From: Phoma sp. XZ068
Lineage: Eukaryota > Ascomycota > Dothideomycetes > Pleosporales > Didymellaceae
NCBI GenBank assembly: GCA_004835665.1
Contig: RBKR01000009.1
Location: 1-64,000 of the forward strand
Length of the DNA: 64,000 bases
Direction of reading: 5' to 3'
In this document: positions 49,237-59,945 of the stretch, piece after piece
Numbering within the stretch: position 1 is the first letter of the stretch
Layout: each line of letters begins with the position of its first letter
Program-made: the position numbers and the translations under genes
Notes under the pieces: model-generated
Seen by the model: the letters and a program-made list of their open reading frames with translations, nothing else
Databases searched by the model: none
What the model was told of the DNA's origin: nothing

Positions 49237-52200
49237 TTAAGCTTGGTTGACTTGGGCGGTGCCTTTGCCCTTGGAGCTGGAGCTAGACGCATCTTCCTGA
49301 ATGAGCCGCTCCACATCGGTATCCCTTTTTGCATCTTCACGTGATTTGGTTCCAGCAGCTCCCGAGGACGTTGCGCTTGCCGTATCAGTGGCGCACAGAG
49401 GCGATTGTGGAGCCTCACTAGCGAGCGTGGAACTGTCGAGATCTTGGAGCTGATCATCTCCTCTGTTGGAGGACTTAGCGGTGCTTACAGTATGTCCGCC
49501 GTTTTTGCGGTCGTCTCCAACTTCCACACTCCGCTGGGCTTCCTGGTTTTCTTGCACCATTTGACCCGGCTTATCTGTCTTCTTTAAGTCTTTCTGTATC
49601 AGCTTCCACCGAGAGATTACATCTTCCTTTTCTGCATCGGAGCTCTGAACCCACTCCTCGTATCCTTGGGCTGCTCTGGAGGCGACGATATAACTATGCA
49701 CGTTGCCGCCGAATAGTTTCTGCACCTCTTTGCTGACGCCCTGCATCGTATGACTGAGGATACCAAGGCAAGCTGCGCCAGGTTTGGTAAGAAATCCTCC
49801 AACTCCTTTACCGATCCCCTTGACGAAGCCCCCAGCACCCTGTTCCTGGGCGCCTTTCCAGGGCTGAGTGACCAGACCAGTTATTCCATCGTAGAAGCCA
49901 AAGCCAAATTCTCGTCCGATTGCCCTGATGCCTGATTTGAAACCGCTGACCCTTTCCTGAGGCCGTACGGTATCATCTCCCCAAAGTTTGGGCATGTTGT
50001 GCATCCCTCTCGTCAGATTCACTGAAATGTCTACAGGTCCCTGAACGAGTGCCTTTACGAAACGCCCAGCGCCTTTGCTCATGTGCACGCCAATTGGTCG
50101 CATCATGTCATGGTCTTTGACAAGCCTAGGCTTATCCAAAGTGTGGGATCGACTTAAGCTACCAGTGCCTTGTTTGGATCCTCCCACTAGCGATGGATCG
50201 GATGAAGAGTTTGTAGCGACATTCGAAACGGAAGTTGACCGACCGGGGAGGTTGTTGGGGCCCTGGTTTTGAGCAAGAGAGCCTTCCGTGATCAAGCTCG
50301 TTTCACTTTGTCCAAGTGACGTCGGCGAAAGTGAGCTATTCTCCACACTCTTCTCCACACTCGAACCATCAGATTTACCGATTGTCGGTAACGATGCATT
50401 GGATTGCTGCCGACTGCGCTCAGTTGGAATATGCAAGGCTCTCCATGTCTCCGAAGGAGCACCGGCCATCCCCTTCATCATGCCACCTACCGCCCCCAAA
50501 GCTGCCGTAAACCCACCGCTTATCGGATCCCATGGGCCTTCATCGATATAGTGCTCTCGTGATCTAAAGAGCTTCAAGTCCTGGAAATCCAGAAGATTTG
50601 CATTCGCCAAAGTACAGACAGCAAAAGCACTCAGCCTGACATCGGTGCGCTTGACGCGCCACACGCCGGGCCTAGATGGTGCAACACTACAACGGAGTTG
50701 GTCGGGCTCAAGGAATTGATGGATTGACTGAGCACCTATTTCGCAGCCTTGCTCCGAAGCGATCTTCTTTGCGAGTCCCTTGGCTCGTTCCAGACTTTCA
50801 GGCTTCAGACAGAAGTTGATAGCATTGGCCAAGTTGTCCGCTGTAAGTTGTTTGTGAGGGATTGGATCGGGACCAGCGCCTGCTCGTGCAACCATAGCGC
50901 CCCAGAATGGCTGATCTCCAAAAAAGGGAACGACTACAGTTGGCCGGCCTGCAGTTATACCTGCCGATGTAGTTCCTGCACCACCATGGTGTACAACACA
51001 CGACACGTTCTTAAAGAGCCAGTCATGTGGCACATTGCCTAGCATGAAGACGCCATCAGGAACATGAAGTTCGTCTGCGCCCATGCCACCCCAGCCTTTA
51101 GAAAGGAGGATACGTTGGCCAGTCTTCCTTGCGGCCTCAAAAATGAGTTTTGTCATCGCATTGGGATCGTCCAGAACGATGCTCCCGAATCCTATGTAGA
51201 CGGGAGGCGGACCATTATCAAGGAACTCCAGTAATTCAGTAGCAGGGGAGTAGTTCGAAGCCAAGTTGAGAAAGAAGAACCCAGAGATGGATATATGTGA
51301 AGCCCAATCTTTTGGTTTGGGTATCAGGGCGGGAGACCAGCAGTAGGTGTGAGGGATTTTGAGACGCTGGAGCATCCCCGGAGCCCATATCGTACTGACT
51401 GGGTCTAAGCCAAGACACTTTGCGCGAAATCGGTTAATAATGTCACCTAGGGCTTGCCACGAGAGGAGTTCGATCATGGCATAGCTGATGTAATTAGTAA
51501 GCTGAGGGTCGGCATTTGAGGACTGAATATTAGCCAAAGGATGTGGAAAGGCCTGGGTCGCAGAATATGGCATAGTAAACATGATGTGGAGCGGGATGCC
51601 TAGCTTCTCTGCGCAATGAATATGGGCAAAACTTGGGGGATTGGCGACGATGCAGTCGGCAACGAAGTGTTTGGCCGTAGAATCGTTATCCTCGGTTCCG
51701 TCACCGGCTTGGTAACACGACCGCCAGCAGCCTTGAATGTACTCAGCAACATCTTTTCTCCTCTGGCCAATATCTCCGCTGGCTACGCTGCGAAAACCTG
51801 GTCTCAGACCAGGGTTCTTGACCATGAACGCCATTAGCCGGGTTGGGTCGCCGCCAATGCTAAAGAATTCTAGGCCATTCTCCTGAACAAAGCCCTTGAA
51901 AGTGGGATGCGTTGCTAGACGTACGCGATGGCCGTAGGTATCTTTTAGAACTCTTCCGAGGGCAACAAAAGGTTGGACGTCTCCACGAGAGCCTACCACC
52001 TGGATGACGATATTTAGGCGTGGAGGTGGGGGGGTGAGTGAGGGAGCAGGCGAGTGACCATCTTGAGCATCCTTGAGGTTTTGATCTAATGCGGGAGTAA
52101 AGATCTGGGATAAGCGGCGGCTTAAGTGATTGATGCGGATGTCAACACGGCCATCGTCAGTGACACTGGCGCCCGTTCCATTCTGTTCGTCGCGGATCTC

Positions 52201-52389
52201 GCCATACGTCTCGCCATAAACAGGAAGGGGCACGTCGTCCTCAATCAGCGCTTGATCGTTGAGGGGAGCCTGTTGCAGATCGGCATTGTGTGTCGTAGGT
52301 CTTGCGAGATTTGTCTGAGCAGAGGTGGGAGTTTGTGCTTGTTGAAGCGTGGGCTGTTGTACCGCGGCTTTAGGAACGGGTTGGCCCAT
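49237..52389 (-). CDS. UDP-glucose:sterol 3-O-glucosyltransferase (GT28/GT1-like, Atg26/Ugt51 relative without PH-GRAM), 1050 aa
   Basis: Single-exon gene; ATG at 52389 follows a gene-free interval. It transfers glucose from UDP-glucose to the 3-hydroxyl of ergosterol-type sterols. Residues 1-120 are low complexity. The catalytic region starts at about 124 with LNIVIQVVGSRGDVQPFVAL, the family's N-terminal signature. It includes SKGWGGMGADELHVPDGV and the C-terminal UDP-binding box HHGGAGTTSAGITAGRPTVV near 465-485. The PH and GRAM domains of Atg26 are absent. After a Ser-rich linker, residues about 780-890 hold a Gly-rich amphipathic segment (GFGFYDGITGLVTQPWKGAQ, then FVKGIGKGVGGFLTKPGAAC). 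It resembles the C-terminal lipid-binding region of VPS13/ATG2-type proteins. The tail is acidic and disordered. Intact. Confidence 0.9.
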   Translation of the reverse strand: MGQPVPKAAVQQPTLQQAQTPTSAQTNLARPTTHNADLQQAPLNDQALIEDDVPLPVYGETYGEIRDEQNGTGASVTDDGRVDIRINHLSRRLSQIFTPALDQNLKDAQDGHSPAPSLTPPPPRLNIVIQVVGSRGDVQPFVALGRVLKDTYGHRVRLATHPTFKGFVQENGLEFFSIGGDPTRLMAFMVKNPGLRPGFRSVASGDIGQRRKDVAEYIQGCWRSCYQAGDGTEDNDSTAKHFVADCIVANPPSFAHIHCAEKLGIPLHIMFTMPYSATQAFPHPLANIQSSNADPQLTNYISYAMIELLSWQALGDIINRFRAKCLGLDPVSTIWAPGMLQRLKIPHTYCWSPALIPKPKDWASHISISGFFFLNLASNYSPATELLEFLDNGPPPVYIGFGSIVLDDPNAMTKLIFEAARKTGQRILLSKGWGGMGADELHVPDGVFMLGNVPHDWLFKNVSCVVHHGGAGTTSAGITAGRPTVVVPFFGDQPFWGAMVARAGAGPDPIPHKQLTADNLANAINFCLKPESLERAKGLAKKIASEQGCEIGAQSIHQFLEPDQLRCSVAPSRPGVWRVKRTDVRLSAFAVCTLANANLLDFQDLKLFRSREHYIDEGPWDPISGGFTAALGAVGGMMKGMAGAPSETWRALHIPTERSRQQSNASLPTIGKSDGSSVEKSVENSSLSPTSLGQSETSLITEGSLAQNQGPNNLPGRSTSVSNVATNSSSDPSLVGGSKQGTGSLSRSHTLDKPRLVKDHDMMRPIGVHMSKGAGRFVKALVQGPVDISVNLTRGMHNMPKLWGDDTVRPQERVSGFKSGIRAIGREFGFGFYDGITGLVTQPWKGAQEQGAGGFVKGIGKGVGGFLTKPGAACLGILSHTMQGVSKEVQKLFGGNVHSYIVASRAAQGYEEWVQSSDAEKEDVISRWKLIQKDLKKTDKPGQMVQENQEAQRSVEVGDDRKNGGHTVSTAKSSNRGDDQLQDLDSSTLASEAPQSPLCATDTASATSSGAAGTKSREDAKRDTDVERLIQEDASSSSSKGKGTAQVNQA

Positions 52390-53773
52390 TCTGAAAGGAG
52401 GTTAATTGAGGAGAGGTAGACTGTTCGAGGTGGAATTCGTCAGGTGAGAGCCAAGAATACGGCCTAACGAATCTGAGAGGCCTCAGTGCATCAATCCTTC
52501 AAGCTTGCACCTTCTGTTTTGAGCCCTGATTGCAACAGTATAAATGGCTTCAGCGCCTTCACCTCATGCAATCACAGCGTATCAGTATAATCCGTGGCGA
52601 ACAATTTATCAGGAGCGCGATTTCCTGTAAATTCGGGGCAGGAAGGATCAGCAAACAGTCTGTGACCAAAGAGATGTCTGATCAGAGGTGATGGGGTTGA
52701 GGCTGGTTGATGGGGCGGCAACTGTTCGTGGGGGGCCTCAAATACGAACGACTAGGACGCCACAAACTACCTAGCGTCAGAGCATGTGGCTGGGCGCTTA
52801 TCTTGGAGCCTTTCCACCAATCAGAGCCTGTTTCTATTATCAATTGCTACCAACTTGAATTCAATTGTTAGGATTCAGGATTACCCTGTCCGACCTCAAG
52901 TCTTTCATCGTCTTCAGAGTGCAAAGCAGAGAATCCGGAAACATCTACTATCAGCCTCCACCCGGAGATGAGTGTGCTGTGCTTCATCCAAACCCATCTC
53001 TTTGGGAGGGCAGAATGGATTCCAGCATCTCACTCACTGACTTTGCTGCCAGTCCACGAGTTGTTCGCTCGTCAGTGAGTGTAACTAGTGAATTGTCAGA
53101 GTCAATCGAACACTTTCATCGAGAGACAATTACGAATGACCACGAGCTTTCAAATATTGTTTGTCTCACAAGACATAGAAGATTTTGCCCAACGGAGAAA
53201 GTCACGATATTGCCTTTACCAGCGCGACGGTGAAGGAACATTGATACCTAGGTGCTCTCAGACATGGAAGTTCACGGCAGGTTCCTTCTTTACACACCAA
53301 ACCTGGTCACGAATATTCGAGGAATGATAGGATACCTTTTTGGCTCGTGGTCTTCGAAGACAGCTAGATTGCAATGCTGATTTCAATCTTAATGGCGAAT
53401 AGCAATCGTCTCAATTGGGTTCATGCTCAAATTTTTTATGAAGGCAAGTCCAGCATTATGACAAGACTCATCTTGGACAGACAACGTTTCCTCGTGCAAA
53501 AAGGTGGGGCGTGGAGGCGCACCATCGCAGGTACGGTCAATCGACATTAGCTTGGGAAAGAAGATCTAAAGGCTGGAGGTAGTGACATAAGGCCAGTGTC
53601 TGAAAATATCACTTGTTGGCCCAAAAAAAGATTCAAAACAGAACTGGATTAGACATTGTCTAACAATGTCGTTGGATCTTAACGCGACGCCCTTCAGGTC
53701 TGTTCTTTGACTAACTCTCTTAATTACACTATTTTTTCGACGCTCTACACGAGTTCTTCCAGCAACTCTTTCC
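52390..53773. other. Intergenic region of 1.4 kb, no gene recognised
   Basis: It contains the sterol glucosyltransferase promoter. A 122-codon frame at 52865-53233 on the plus strand has no signal peptide, domain or splice partner and is not called. Confidence 0.4.
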
Positions 53774-54058
53774 TCAAAAGCATACCCCAGTGTAAGGAGT
53801 CTGTCTCGAACACTTGCCACTGCAGCACTGATAGTTCCTCCGAATTAGGCAAGGATTTCCGATTGGGATGCACGTCGGATCAGTCGAAGAGGGGATTGCT
53901 CCGTTCGAAGATGTTGCAGTGGATGTCGCGATTAGTGTCAAAGGTTTTGTACTCGATGAGGTGGAGGCTTTGGTAGTCTGTTTCGTTGAAGCCGAAGAAA
54001 CGAACGTGGCCGCCATAAATGGCGAGAGGATGATCAATAGCGTAGTTTTGAGGTGCAT
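53774..54058 (-). CDS. Small secreted cysteine-knot-like peptide precursor, 94 aa
   Basis: Single exon. The signal peptide is MHLKTTLLIILSPFMAATFV, followed by a Ser/Thr/Lys-rich propeptide-like spacer of about 38 residues. A compact C-terminal module has six cysteines in the order C-x6-C-x7-CC-x3-C-x8-C (CIPIGNPC ... YQCCSGKC ... GVC). That is the spacing of inhibitor-cystine-knot (knottin) folds. Proteins of this design are secreted by plant- and insect-associated fungi with varied or unknown roles. I cannot assign a specific function. Nothing indicates damage: start, stop and all six cysteines are present. Confidence 0.7.
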   Translation of the reverse strand: MHLKTTLLIILSPFMAATFVSSASTKQTTKASTSSSTKPLTLIATSTATSSNGAIPSSTDPTCIPIGNPCLIRRNYQCCSGKCSRQTPYTGVCF

Positions 54059-56020
54059 GATGTGCTAAGACAGTTTTTCCAAAGTAGTACTCGGCGAGTA
54101 TGAAGAGGAGTTTAGGGGTGCGATAGTCTGACAATACAGAGTGTAGAGCCACCAGCTTTATGAAAGATATTGAGCCGTCTCTCTCTCCTAATCGAGTCCT
54201 GAGCATATTGATGTTACCATTCAATATTGCTTAAAGGCAGTGCGACAGCAATCGTTCGTATTCAAGGTACCTGGGTAAGCGAGGCACATGAATTCTCCCA
54301 CAAAGTTGGCGAGGGTTTGATGGATGTACTCTCCCGATATTTCGATTAATATACGGTATAAGCCCCAACACGCTTCAATGGTCGTTCGAATTCTGTGGGA
54401 CGTACAATCAAGCTTCATCTCTCGGTGGAAGCTTTCTTGATTGATGTTGCTTATTTCCAACGACGGCCCGCGTGCATCGAATATGCAGCTAAGCACGCCA
54501 CACCGGTACGCGGTTTCCAAAAGCGTAGAAATCATGATCATTGTTCCGAATAATGACACGTGGATTGACAGAACTGGTAATATACGTGAGGTGATGCTTC
54601 CAGCTTCCCTAATCGAGACGGTGTGAAACCGCAGCAGACTGCCAGACTGGCACGGCCGCTGACAGAAGACGGCAGATCAGATAGAGGATATGAAGACCAA
54701 AGCCGATGAAGGTTAATTAGTAGCCGAAGCTCTACAGCAGGATCCACTACTAGACTATTTTCAGTCCCAACTGCGTTTGCTCTGTCACGTCCGTGGGCTC
54801 AGTGCCTGGGTTCAATCAACATTCTCCAGGCAATACCAAAACGCGTCAATTGACATCACCGCTTAGATACCATCATCAAGTTGCTACGTGACACCTCGGT
54901 TTAATCGACAGAGTTTCTTGATTCCCGGGAGTGTCTCTTGTACTAAGATATTTGCATAGCACATCGCTGAAGGATATGGTATCATCACAAGCCTCGAAAT
55001 GTGCACGGGTAGTTGAAAAGGAGCTTTCGATAGAATAACATGGTTAATCAAACCGATCTTTCAGCAAACCGCTGTCGAAGGCGAGACTAAAGGTCAAAGT
55101 AGTCTCCAATATAACTGATGCGAGTGTTTCACCGCCTTACAATTGCGCGCGCGAATATGCACTCCCAGCATGCCTTTATCTACCTGCTGATATCAGCATA
55201 CATGATTTGATGGGAAGAATACACAACTTCAGAAGAATCATCACTGGTACCTCGTTCACGCTCGGGCAGGGAGAACCATAATATTGGAGTCAGCTGGTTT
55301 GAGCAGCTACTCAACAGACGCACCAACGAGACCAGAAATTGATGTTTTTGACGGCCACGGAAGTCATCTGGCGCTTGCTTTTAGAACGTGCTGTGATTAG
55401 AATCGGATACTCCTAGCTGCTATGCTCTACAAATAACGCACAGGCTTCAACCGCTGGAAGTGGTTGCTTTCGAAACACTGCCAGCATCTCAAACGGCGAG
55501 ACGGTATTGCAGATATGAGCCCAAGAAAATGCTTCCAGTAGGTATATCGGAGTAAGGTCTAATCAACAGTCATGTATCAGCTGTCAGAGCGTTGGAGGTG
55601 CAACTACTCCAAGCACAGCTAGAAGACTACTTTGTAAGTAAGGATAGAGACAGGTACTCTATAACTGATATTAGAGCTTGGCGATAGGTTAAGGATTCTT
55701 CATCCAGTGGTTGCACATACGATGTGATGGATGAGCGAACCAAACAGTCGACACTCTGCTGCACTTAAGGTCTGAAAGCACAGTGCACATCTCAGACAGA
55801 GAGATTCACATTGCTGTCTACACTTCCAGTCTCTGGTCAAACGGCTTGGAAACCAGCATGCTCGACTACATCACCGACAAAGCCCCTTCTGTCCGGCCTG
55901 AGTTTAAACCCGTAGGAACTCCATACAACGGACAGAACTCTCCCTCGCCTTCTCCGTGCAAATTAATCCTTAGCGGGAGGGGGAGCCACGTATGTTTTAC
56001 AGCCAGCGTACTACACATGG
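54059..56020. other. Intergenic region of 2 kb, no gene seen
   Basis: Neither strand shows similarity, long frames with start context, or repeats. Small frames such as 54221-54559 lack supporting features. Confidence 0.45.
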
Positions 56021-56429
56021 TTAGTATGGTGAGTAGATCGTTGTTGGGAACAGGGCACTGACAACTTGTTCGCCATCATCGTTGGTCAATTTGGCACAAC
56101 ACACTGCAGTCCTTCCAGCCTTCGGGCAGCGCTCCATGAATAGCTTGGGGGTAGTTTTATCGCCCTGGTAAACAGGCGCTGCGACGGCTAGAGACGTGTT
56201 CGTGTGGTTTGGAACAACTTACGTTTGGCGAGCTCGCAGTCTCCGTCCATATTCAAGCCTTCCTTGGTGCAGCACGTCGGTGTTTTCAACGGTACCGTTT
56301 CGCCAAACCCATATAAATTGGCAATAGTGCTGGGCAGGAGAGTCTTGAGGACGGAGCCAGAGAACGTAACGGCGGCGACGCATTAAAGATGAGCGGGACG
56401 AACAGACAGAGAGCTGTAGCGGTACGCAT
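56021..56429 (-). pseudogene. Hydrophobin-like (class II-type) small secreted protein with a frameshift in the signal peptide
   Basis: ATG at 56429 opens a signal peptide (MRTATALCLFVPLIFNA) that runs out of frame after about 17 codons. One base further along, the frame VAAVTFSGSVLKTLLPSTIA continues through a cysteine doublet (TPTCCTKEGLNMDGDCELA). It then joins, over a 44-bp intron (56179-56222, GTAAGT..GCAG), to exon 2 with FMERCPKAGRTAVCCAKL and a stop at 56021. The CC..C..C..CC pattern and the DC/FMERC/G-x-A-x-CC wording resemble class II hydrophobins. The outermost cysteines of a full eight-Cys hydrophobin are not evident. The one-base loss makes it a recent pseudogene or a sequencing artefact. 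Confidence 0.5.
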
Positions 56430-56952
56430 GATTGCGGTGGAGATTGATGGATTGGTGTTTTCTGAAGTGGTTTGATAAGGTGATGAATATGAAGGAGCAG
56501 ATAGCTTGCTTTATAGTGCTGATGGACTCAAGGATATGTTGAGGATACCAATACGCTCGAACGCATGAGGGCATCGAACCACGGCGCAAGGCTGCCCAGA
56601 TGTGCACAGTACTGTCCAAAACACGACGAATAGTACTGTGTAAAATACCCAAGTTATCAGCCATTCGTCCCCATTCGAGAGCCGGCTGTATGCTTTTTGG
56701 AAGGTACACACAAAAAGGCTTCGACCTGTAACCGCTGAGCCAAGTAATCACGCTCGAGGCTGAGATATCCAGCACATCGATACATTCGCTGCAGGTAGTG
56801 TAAAGTACTGTGTCACTACGGCGTGCCGCTGAGCCAATGATTCGCATTTACCACTACAATGTCTCAGCATCAGGCAACTACCTCACTCCACTGGTACACA
56901 TCCCTCTCATACACTCTGCAAGCTTTGGCCACAGTAAAACCACGCACCTTTG

Positions 56953-57036
56953 CTAGATAGCTTTGCAAGATAGTTCTGCAAGACAGTTCTGCAAGACAGC
57001 TCTGCAAGATAGCTGCAAGAAACTCTGCAAGATAGA
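56953..57036. repeat. 13-15-bp tandem repeat (CTGCAAGACAGTT type)
   Basis: Six to seven imperfect copies of a TTCTGCAAGA(T/C)AG unit occur in a row. They lie just outside the core-gene block and are not coding. Confidence 0.8.
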
Positions 57037-57401
57037 TATCAACAACAGCATCTGCATCGCAGATACACTGCCCTACCACCCCTCCTCAGCAAGGCTAACC
57101 AGTGATGCATCCAAACTTTCAAAAGCCCGCGGTGCAAAGTAATCCCTCAAGACAATCGACGTGCAAAAAGCCATCAGAGAGCATCCCCGACTTTACAAAA
57201 CGCCAACGCCACACTGTCCACAGCCGCACATGTTGTCCTGAAAGGGTAATCAGTCTGTATACAGTCTTGGTGTAGGGCTACACTCCGCGAATCGTGTGGA
57301 CACTAGGTGTAGCAGAGCTGTTGGCGAGTGTTGTCTAGTATATAGTGTAAATGAGGATATTCAACGTTGGTGTACAGGGTATCATATGCTCGACACAATC
57401 A

Positions 57402-58526
57402 TCACTCCTTCTCCTCCGTCTGCCGCTCTACATCGACAAGCTCACTGCTCTCCCCTCTCCCTTTCGTAGCATCCCCCTCTCCATCACCCTCAACATCTAC
57501 ACCCCCCTTCCCTAACTCAACCCCCAAATCCTCCAAAAACCGCTCCGCCTTCCCTTTACTCCTCTTCTCAGCCATAACCCTCCTCTTCTCCTTCACCATC
57601 TCCTTCCTCCTCTCAACAGCGTCTTTGCGCTCCCTCCTCACCCGCTCCGTCTGCTCTCTCTCGCGCTCCAAATTCGCCATCTGCTTCTGCCGCTCCTCCT
57701 CATCCGTGTCAAAATACATGAATCCCGTTCCTCTCGTGCGGGCCTCCGCTCGGCCGTCGAAATGCAGATCTGGCGGGGGCGTGGGCTCTTTATCGCGCTT
57801 GGCGGCGAGGTCGGCCATTTGCTGGGCGATTGTTTCGTCTGGGTTGAACGCGTGGGTTTGGACGGTGTCGCCGTAGATGATTTGGTCAGGCATGCTGGGG
57901 CGCGCTGTGAAGCGGTCTGGTGCGTCGTGGGCGAGGGTTTGGCGGCGGTGTTGTTCGCGGGCGGCGTCGGCGCGAGTGCCTTTGCGGGTGCGCCCGAATT
58001 CGTCGATGTATTCGACTTCGGGCTCGTCGTCTGAGGGCGCGGATTCAGACTCGGAGGCGCTGGCGGCTGCTGCGGTCCCAGAGGCTGTGGCGTCGGCCCA
58101 TTTGCGGTCGAAGTCGACGCCGTAGCGGTCGGAGGTATCTTCTACGTCGCCGCGCTTGAGAGCGGCATACAGGCGTGCCTTCTCCTCCATGCGGCGCTGG
58201 GTGCGCTTCCAGGAGGCGGCATCTTCGTCCTTCTCGGCGCCGGTGCGCGCGCGGTGCTTCTGGGTGGCGAGGCCGGTGTCGTCGAGGTCGGCGAGGGCGC
58301 GCTTCTTCACGTTGCGGTTGTGCGTCTTGAAGATGTCGTCCTTCTGCGGGCGGGCGCGAGCAGGGCCCGGTTTGCTGCCATCACCCGAGGCCTTGATGAG
58401 GCTGGAGAGGGTCGACGAGAAGGCGACGGTGCTGCTGGACGAGATCTCCTTGCGCTTGCTGCGCGCCGTGTTCTGGGCGCCGTACAGGTGCGCGTCTTTG
58501 CCGGAGAGGTGGGTGTTGTTGGACAT
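57402..58526 (-). CDS. CCDC174-family (DUF4078) nuclear coiled-coil protein, 374 aa
   Basis: Single exon starting MSNNTHLSGKDAHLYGAQNT. It contains the diagnostic VEYIDEFGRTRKGTRADA block of the CCDC174/DUF4078 family at about residues 170-190. Upstream is an ARLYAALKRGD helix, and downstream a long charged coiled coil (RQKQMANLEREREQTERVRR ...) with basic clusters. The human relative is a nuclear protein linked to RNA processing; the fungal role is inferred only. The gene is divergent to homoserine dehydrogenase, whose ATG is 218 bp away. It is an ordinary conserved gene and helps mark where the subtelomere ends. A pyrimidine-rich antisense frame overlapping it is a shadow. Confidence 0.85.
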   Translation of the reverse strand: MSNNTHLSGKDAHLYGAQNTARSKRKEISSSSTVAFSSTLSSLIKASGDGSKPGPARARPQKDDIFKTHNRNVKKRALADLDDTGLATQKHRARTGAEKDEDAASWKRTQRRMEEKARLYAALKRGDVEDTSDRYGVDFDRKWADATASGTAAAASASESESAPSDDEPEVEYIDEFGRTRKGTRADAAREQHRRQTLAHDAPDRFTARPSMPDQIIYGDTVQTHAFNPDETIAQQMADLAAKRDKEPTPPPDLHFDGRAEARTRGTGFMYFDTDEEERQKQMANLEREREQTERVRRERKDAVERRKEMVKEKRRVMAEKRSKGKAERFLEDLGVELGKGGVDVEGDGEGDATKGRGESSELVDVERQTEEKE

Positions 58527-58744
58527 GGCGGTGTTTGGGAGACCGCGTCGAGCTCAGGGCGATGTCGGAGCGCAGCCGTTGCATCATCGCGCTGCCCCGC
58601 CATAATATCGGCCACACCCCACGTCCAACATGTGAATCGGCGGCCGAGCGGGTCCGCCATGACTTCGAGCTTGAAGTCGTGACTGACTGCTGCAGAGCTT
58701 GACTTCCTCACACAAGCTTCACACAGCCAATTGACTCCACAGCC

Positions 58745-59945
58745 ATGACTCCTCCCCGTCAAGTCTCCATTGCCGTTATTGGTGCGTACTGCTGGAGTGC
58801 TTCGAGGAATTGACCTCACCCACTCTCTATAATACATATCTCCAAGAACAACACTGACCTCTCCAGGCGCCGGCGGCGTAGGCAAGGCCTTCCTGCAGCA
58901 GCTCTCCGGCCTGGCCACACGGCTCTCGCAATCGCCCTCCTCGCCCTACTACCTCTCGCTGATCTGGCTGTCGACCTCCAAAAAGGCCCTCTACCACGCC
59001 GACTACAAGTCCCTCTCCAACTGGGAATCCGAGCTCCAAACAAACGCCAAGTCCAACCTCCCCCTCCCCCAGCTGCAGGACTACCTCGCCAAGGCCCCCG
59101 GCAAGGTCGTCCTCGTCGACAACACCAGCAACCAGGACATCGCCAACGCGTACCCCGCCTTCCTCAAGAGGGGCATCAGCATCGTCACACCCAACAAGAA
59201 GGCCTTCAGCGGCAACCTGCAGCTCTTCAAGGACATTTTCGCCGCGGCGTCCAATGGGTCTGGCGCAGGCGGCTACATCTTCCACGAGTCGAGCGTCGGC
59301 GCGGGACTCCCCGTCATCTCAACGCTCAAGGACATCGTCGAGACGGGCGACAGCGTGACCAAGATCGAAGGCGTATTCAGCGGCACCATGAGTTTCCTAT
59401 TCAACTCGTTCCAGCCGACGGCCGGCGGGGGCGGGAAGTTCAGCGCTGAGGTCGCCAGCGCGAAGGACAAGGGGTACACTGAGCCTGACGCCCGCGATGA
59501 CCTCAACGGGCTGGATGTAGCGAGGAAGCTGACGATTCTCGCACGTCTGGCTGGTTTGGACGTTGAGTCCCCGACTTCGTTCCCCGTGCAGAGTCTTATT
59601 CCCAAGGAGCTAGAGAGCTGTCAGTCCGGCGATGAGTTCCTCGAGAAACTCCCGCAGTACGACGACCAGATGGACGCGCTGAAGCAGGAAGCCGAGAAGG
59701 AAGGGAAGGTCGTGCGTTTCGTGGGCAGTGTCGATGTGCCTGGTAACAAGGTCAAGGTTGGGCTGGAGAAGTTCGAGAAGAGCCATCCTATTGCTGCGCT
59801 CAAGGGCAGTGATAACATCATTGCCTTCTACACCAAGCGCTACGGCGATAACCCGCTGATTATCCAGGGTGCGGGTGCGGGCGCGGATGTTACGGCTATG
59901 GGTGTTACGGGTGATCTGGTCAAGGTGCTGAGGTTGTTGCATTAG
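58745..59945 (+). CDS. HOM6: Homoserine dehydrogenase, 371 aa
   Basis: Reduces aspartate-4-semialdehyde to homoserine with NAD(P)H on the route to threonine, methionine and isoleucine. Exon 1 (58745-58781) encodes MTPPRQVSIAVIG. An 85-bp intron (58782-58866, GTGCGT..CCAG) splits the GAGGVGKAF nucleotide-binding loop in the codon for Gly, and exon 2 is 58867-59945. Other family marks: VLVDNTSNQDIANAYPAFL, ISIVTPNKKAFSG, IEGVFSGTMSFLFNSF, then KGYTEPDARDDLNGLDVARK with the catalytic-site acidic residues and the conserved Lys. The C-terminal GAGAGADVTAMGVTGDLVKV is also present. The length is typical of the single-domain fungal enzyme, without the ACT domain of bacterial forms. Intact housekeeping gene. 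Confidence 0.96.

Noticed and set aside
52865..53233. 122-codon plus-strand frame upstream of the sterol glucosyltransferase
   Set aside because: No supporting motif and atypical codon use; likely chance within the promoter region.
57367..58159. Plus-strand Ser/Arg-rich frames opposite the CCDC174-type gene
   Set aside because: Antisense shadows of a charged coiled-coil gene.
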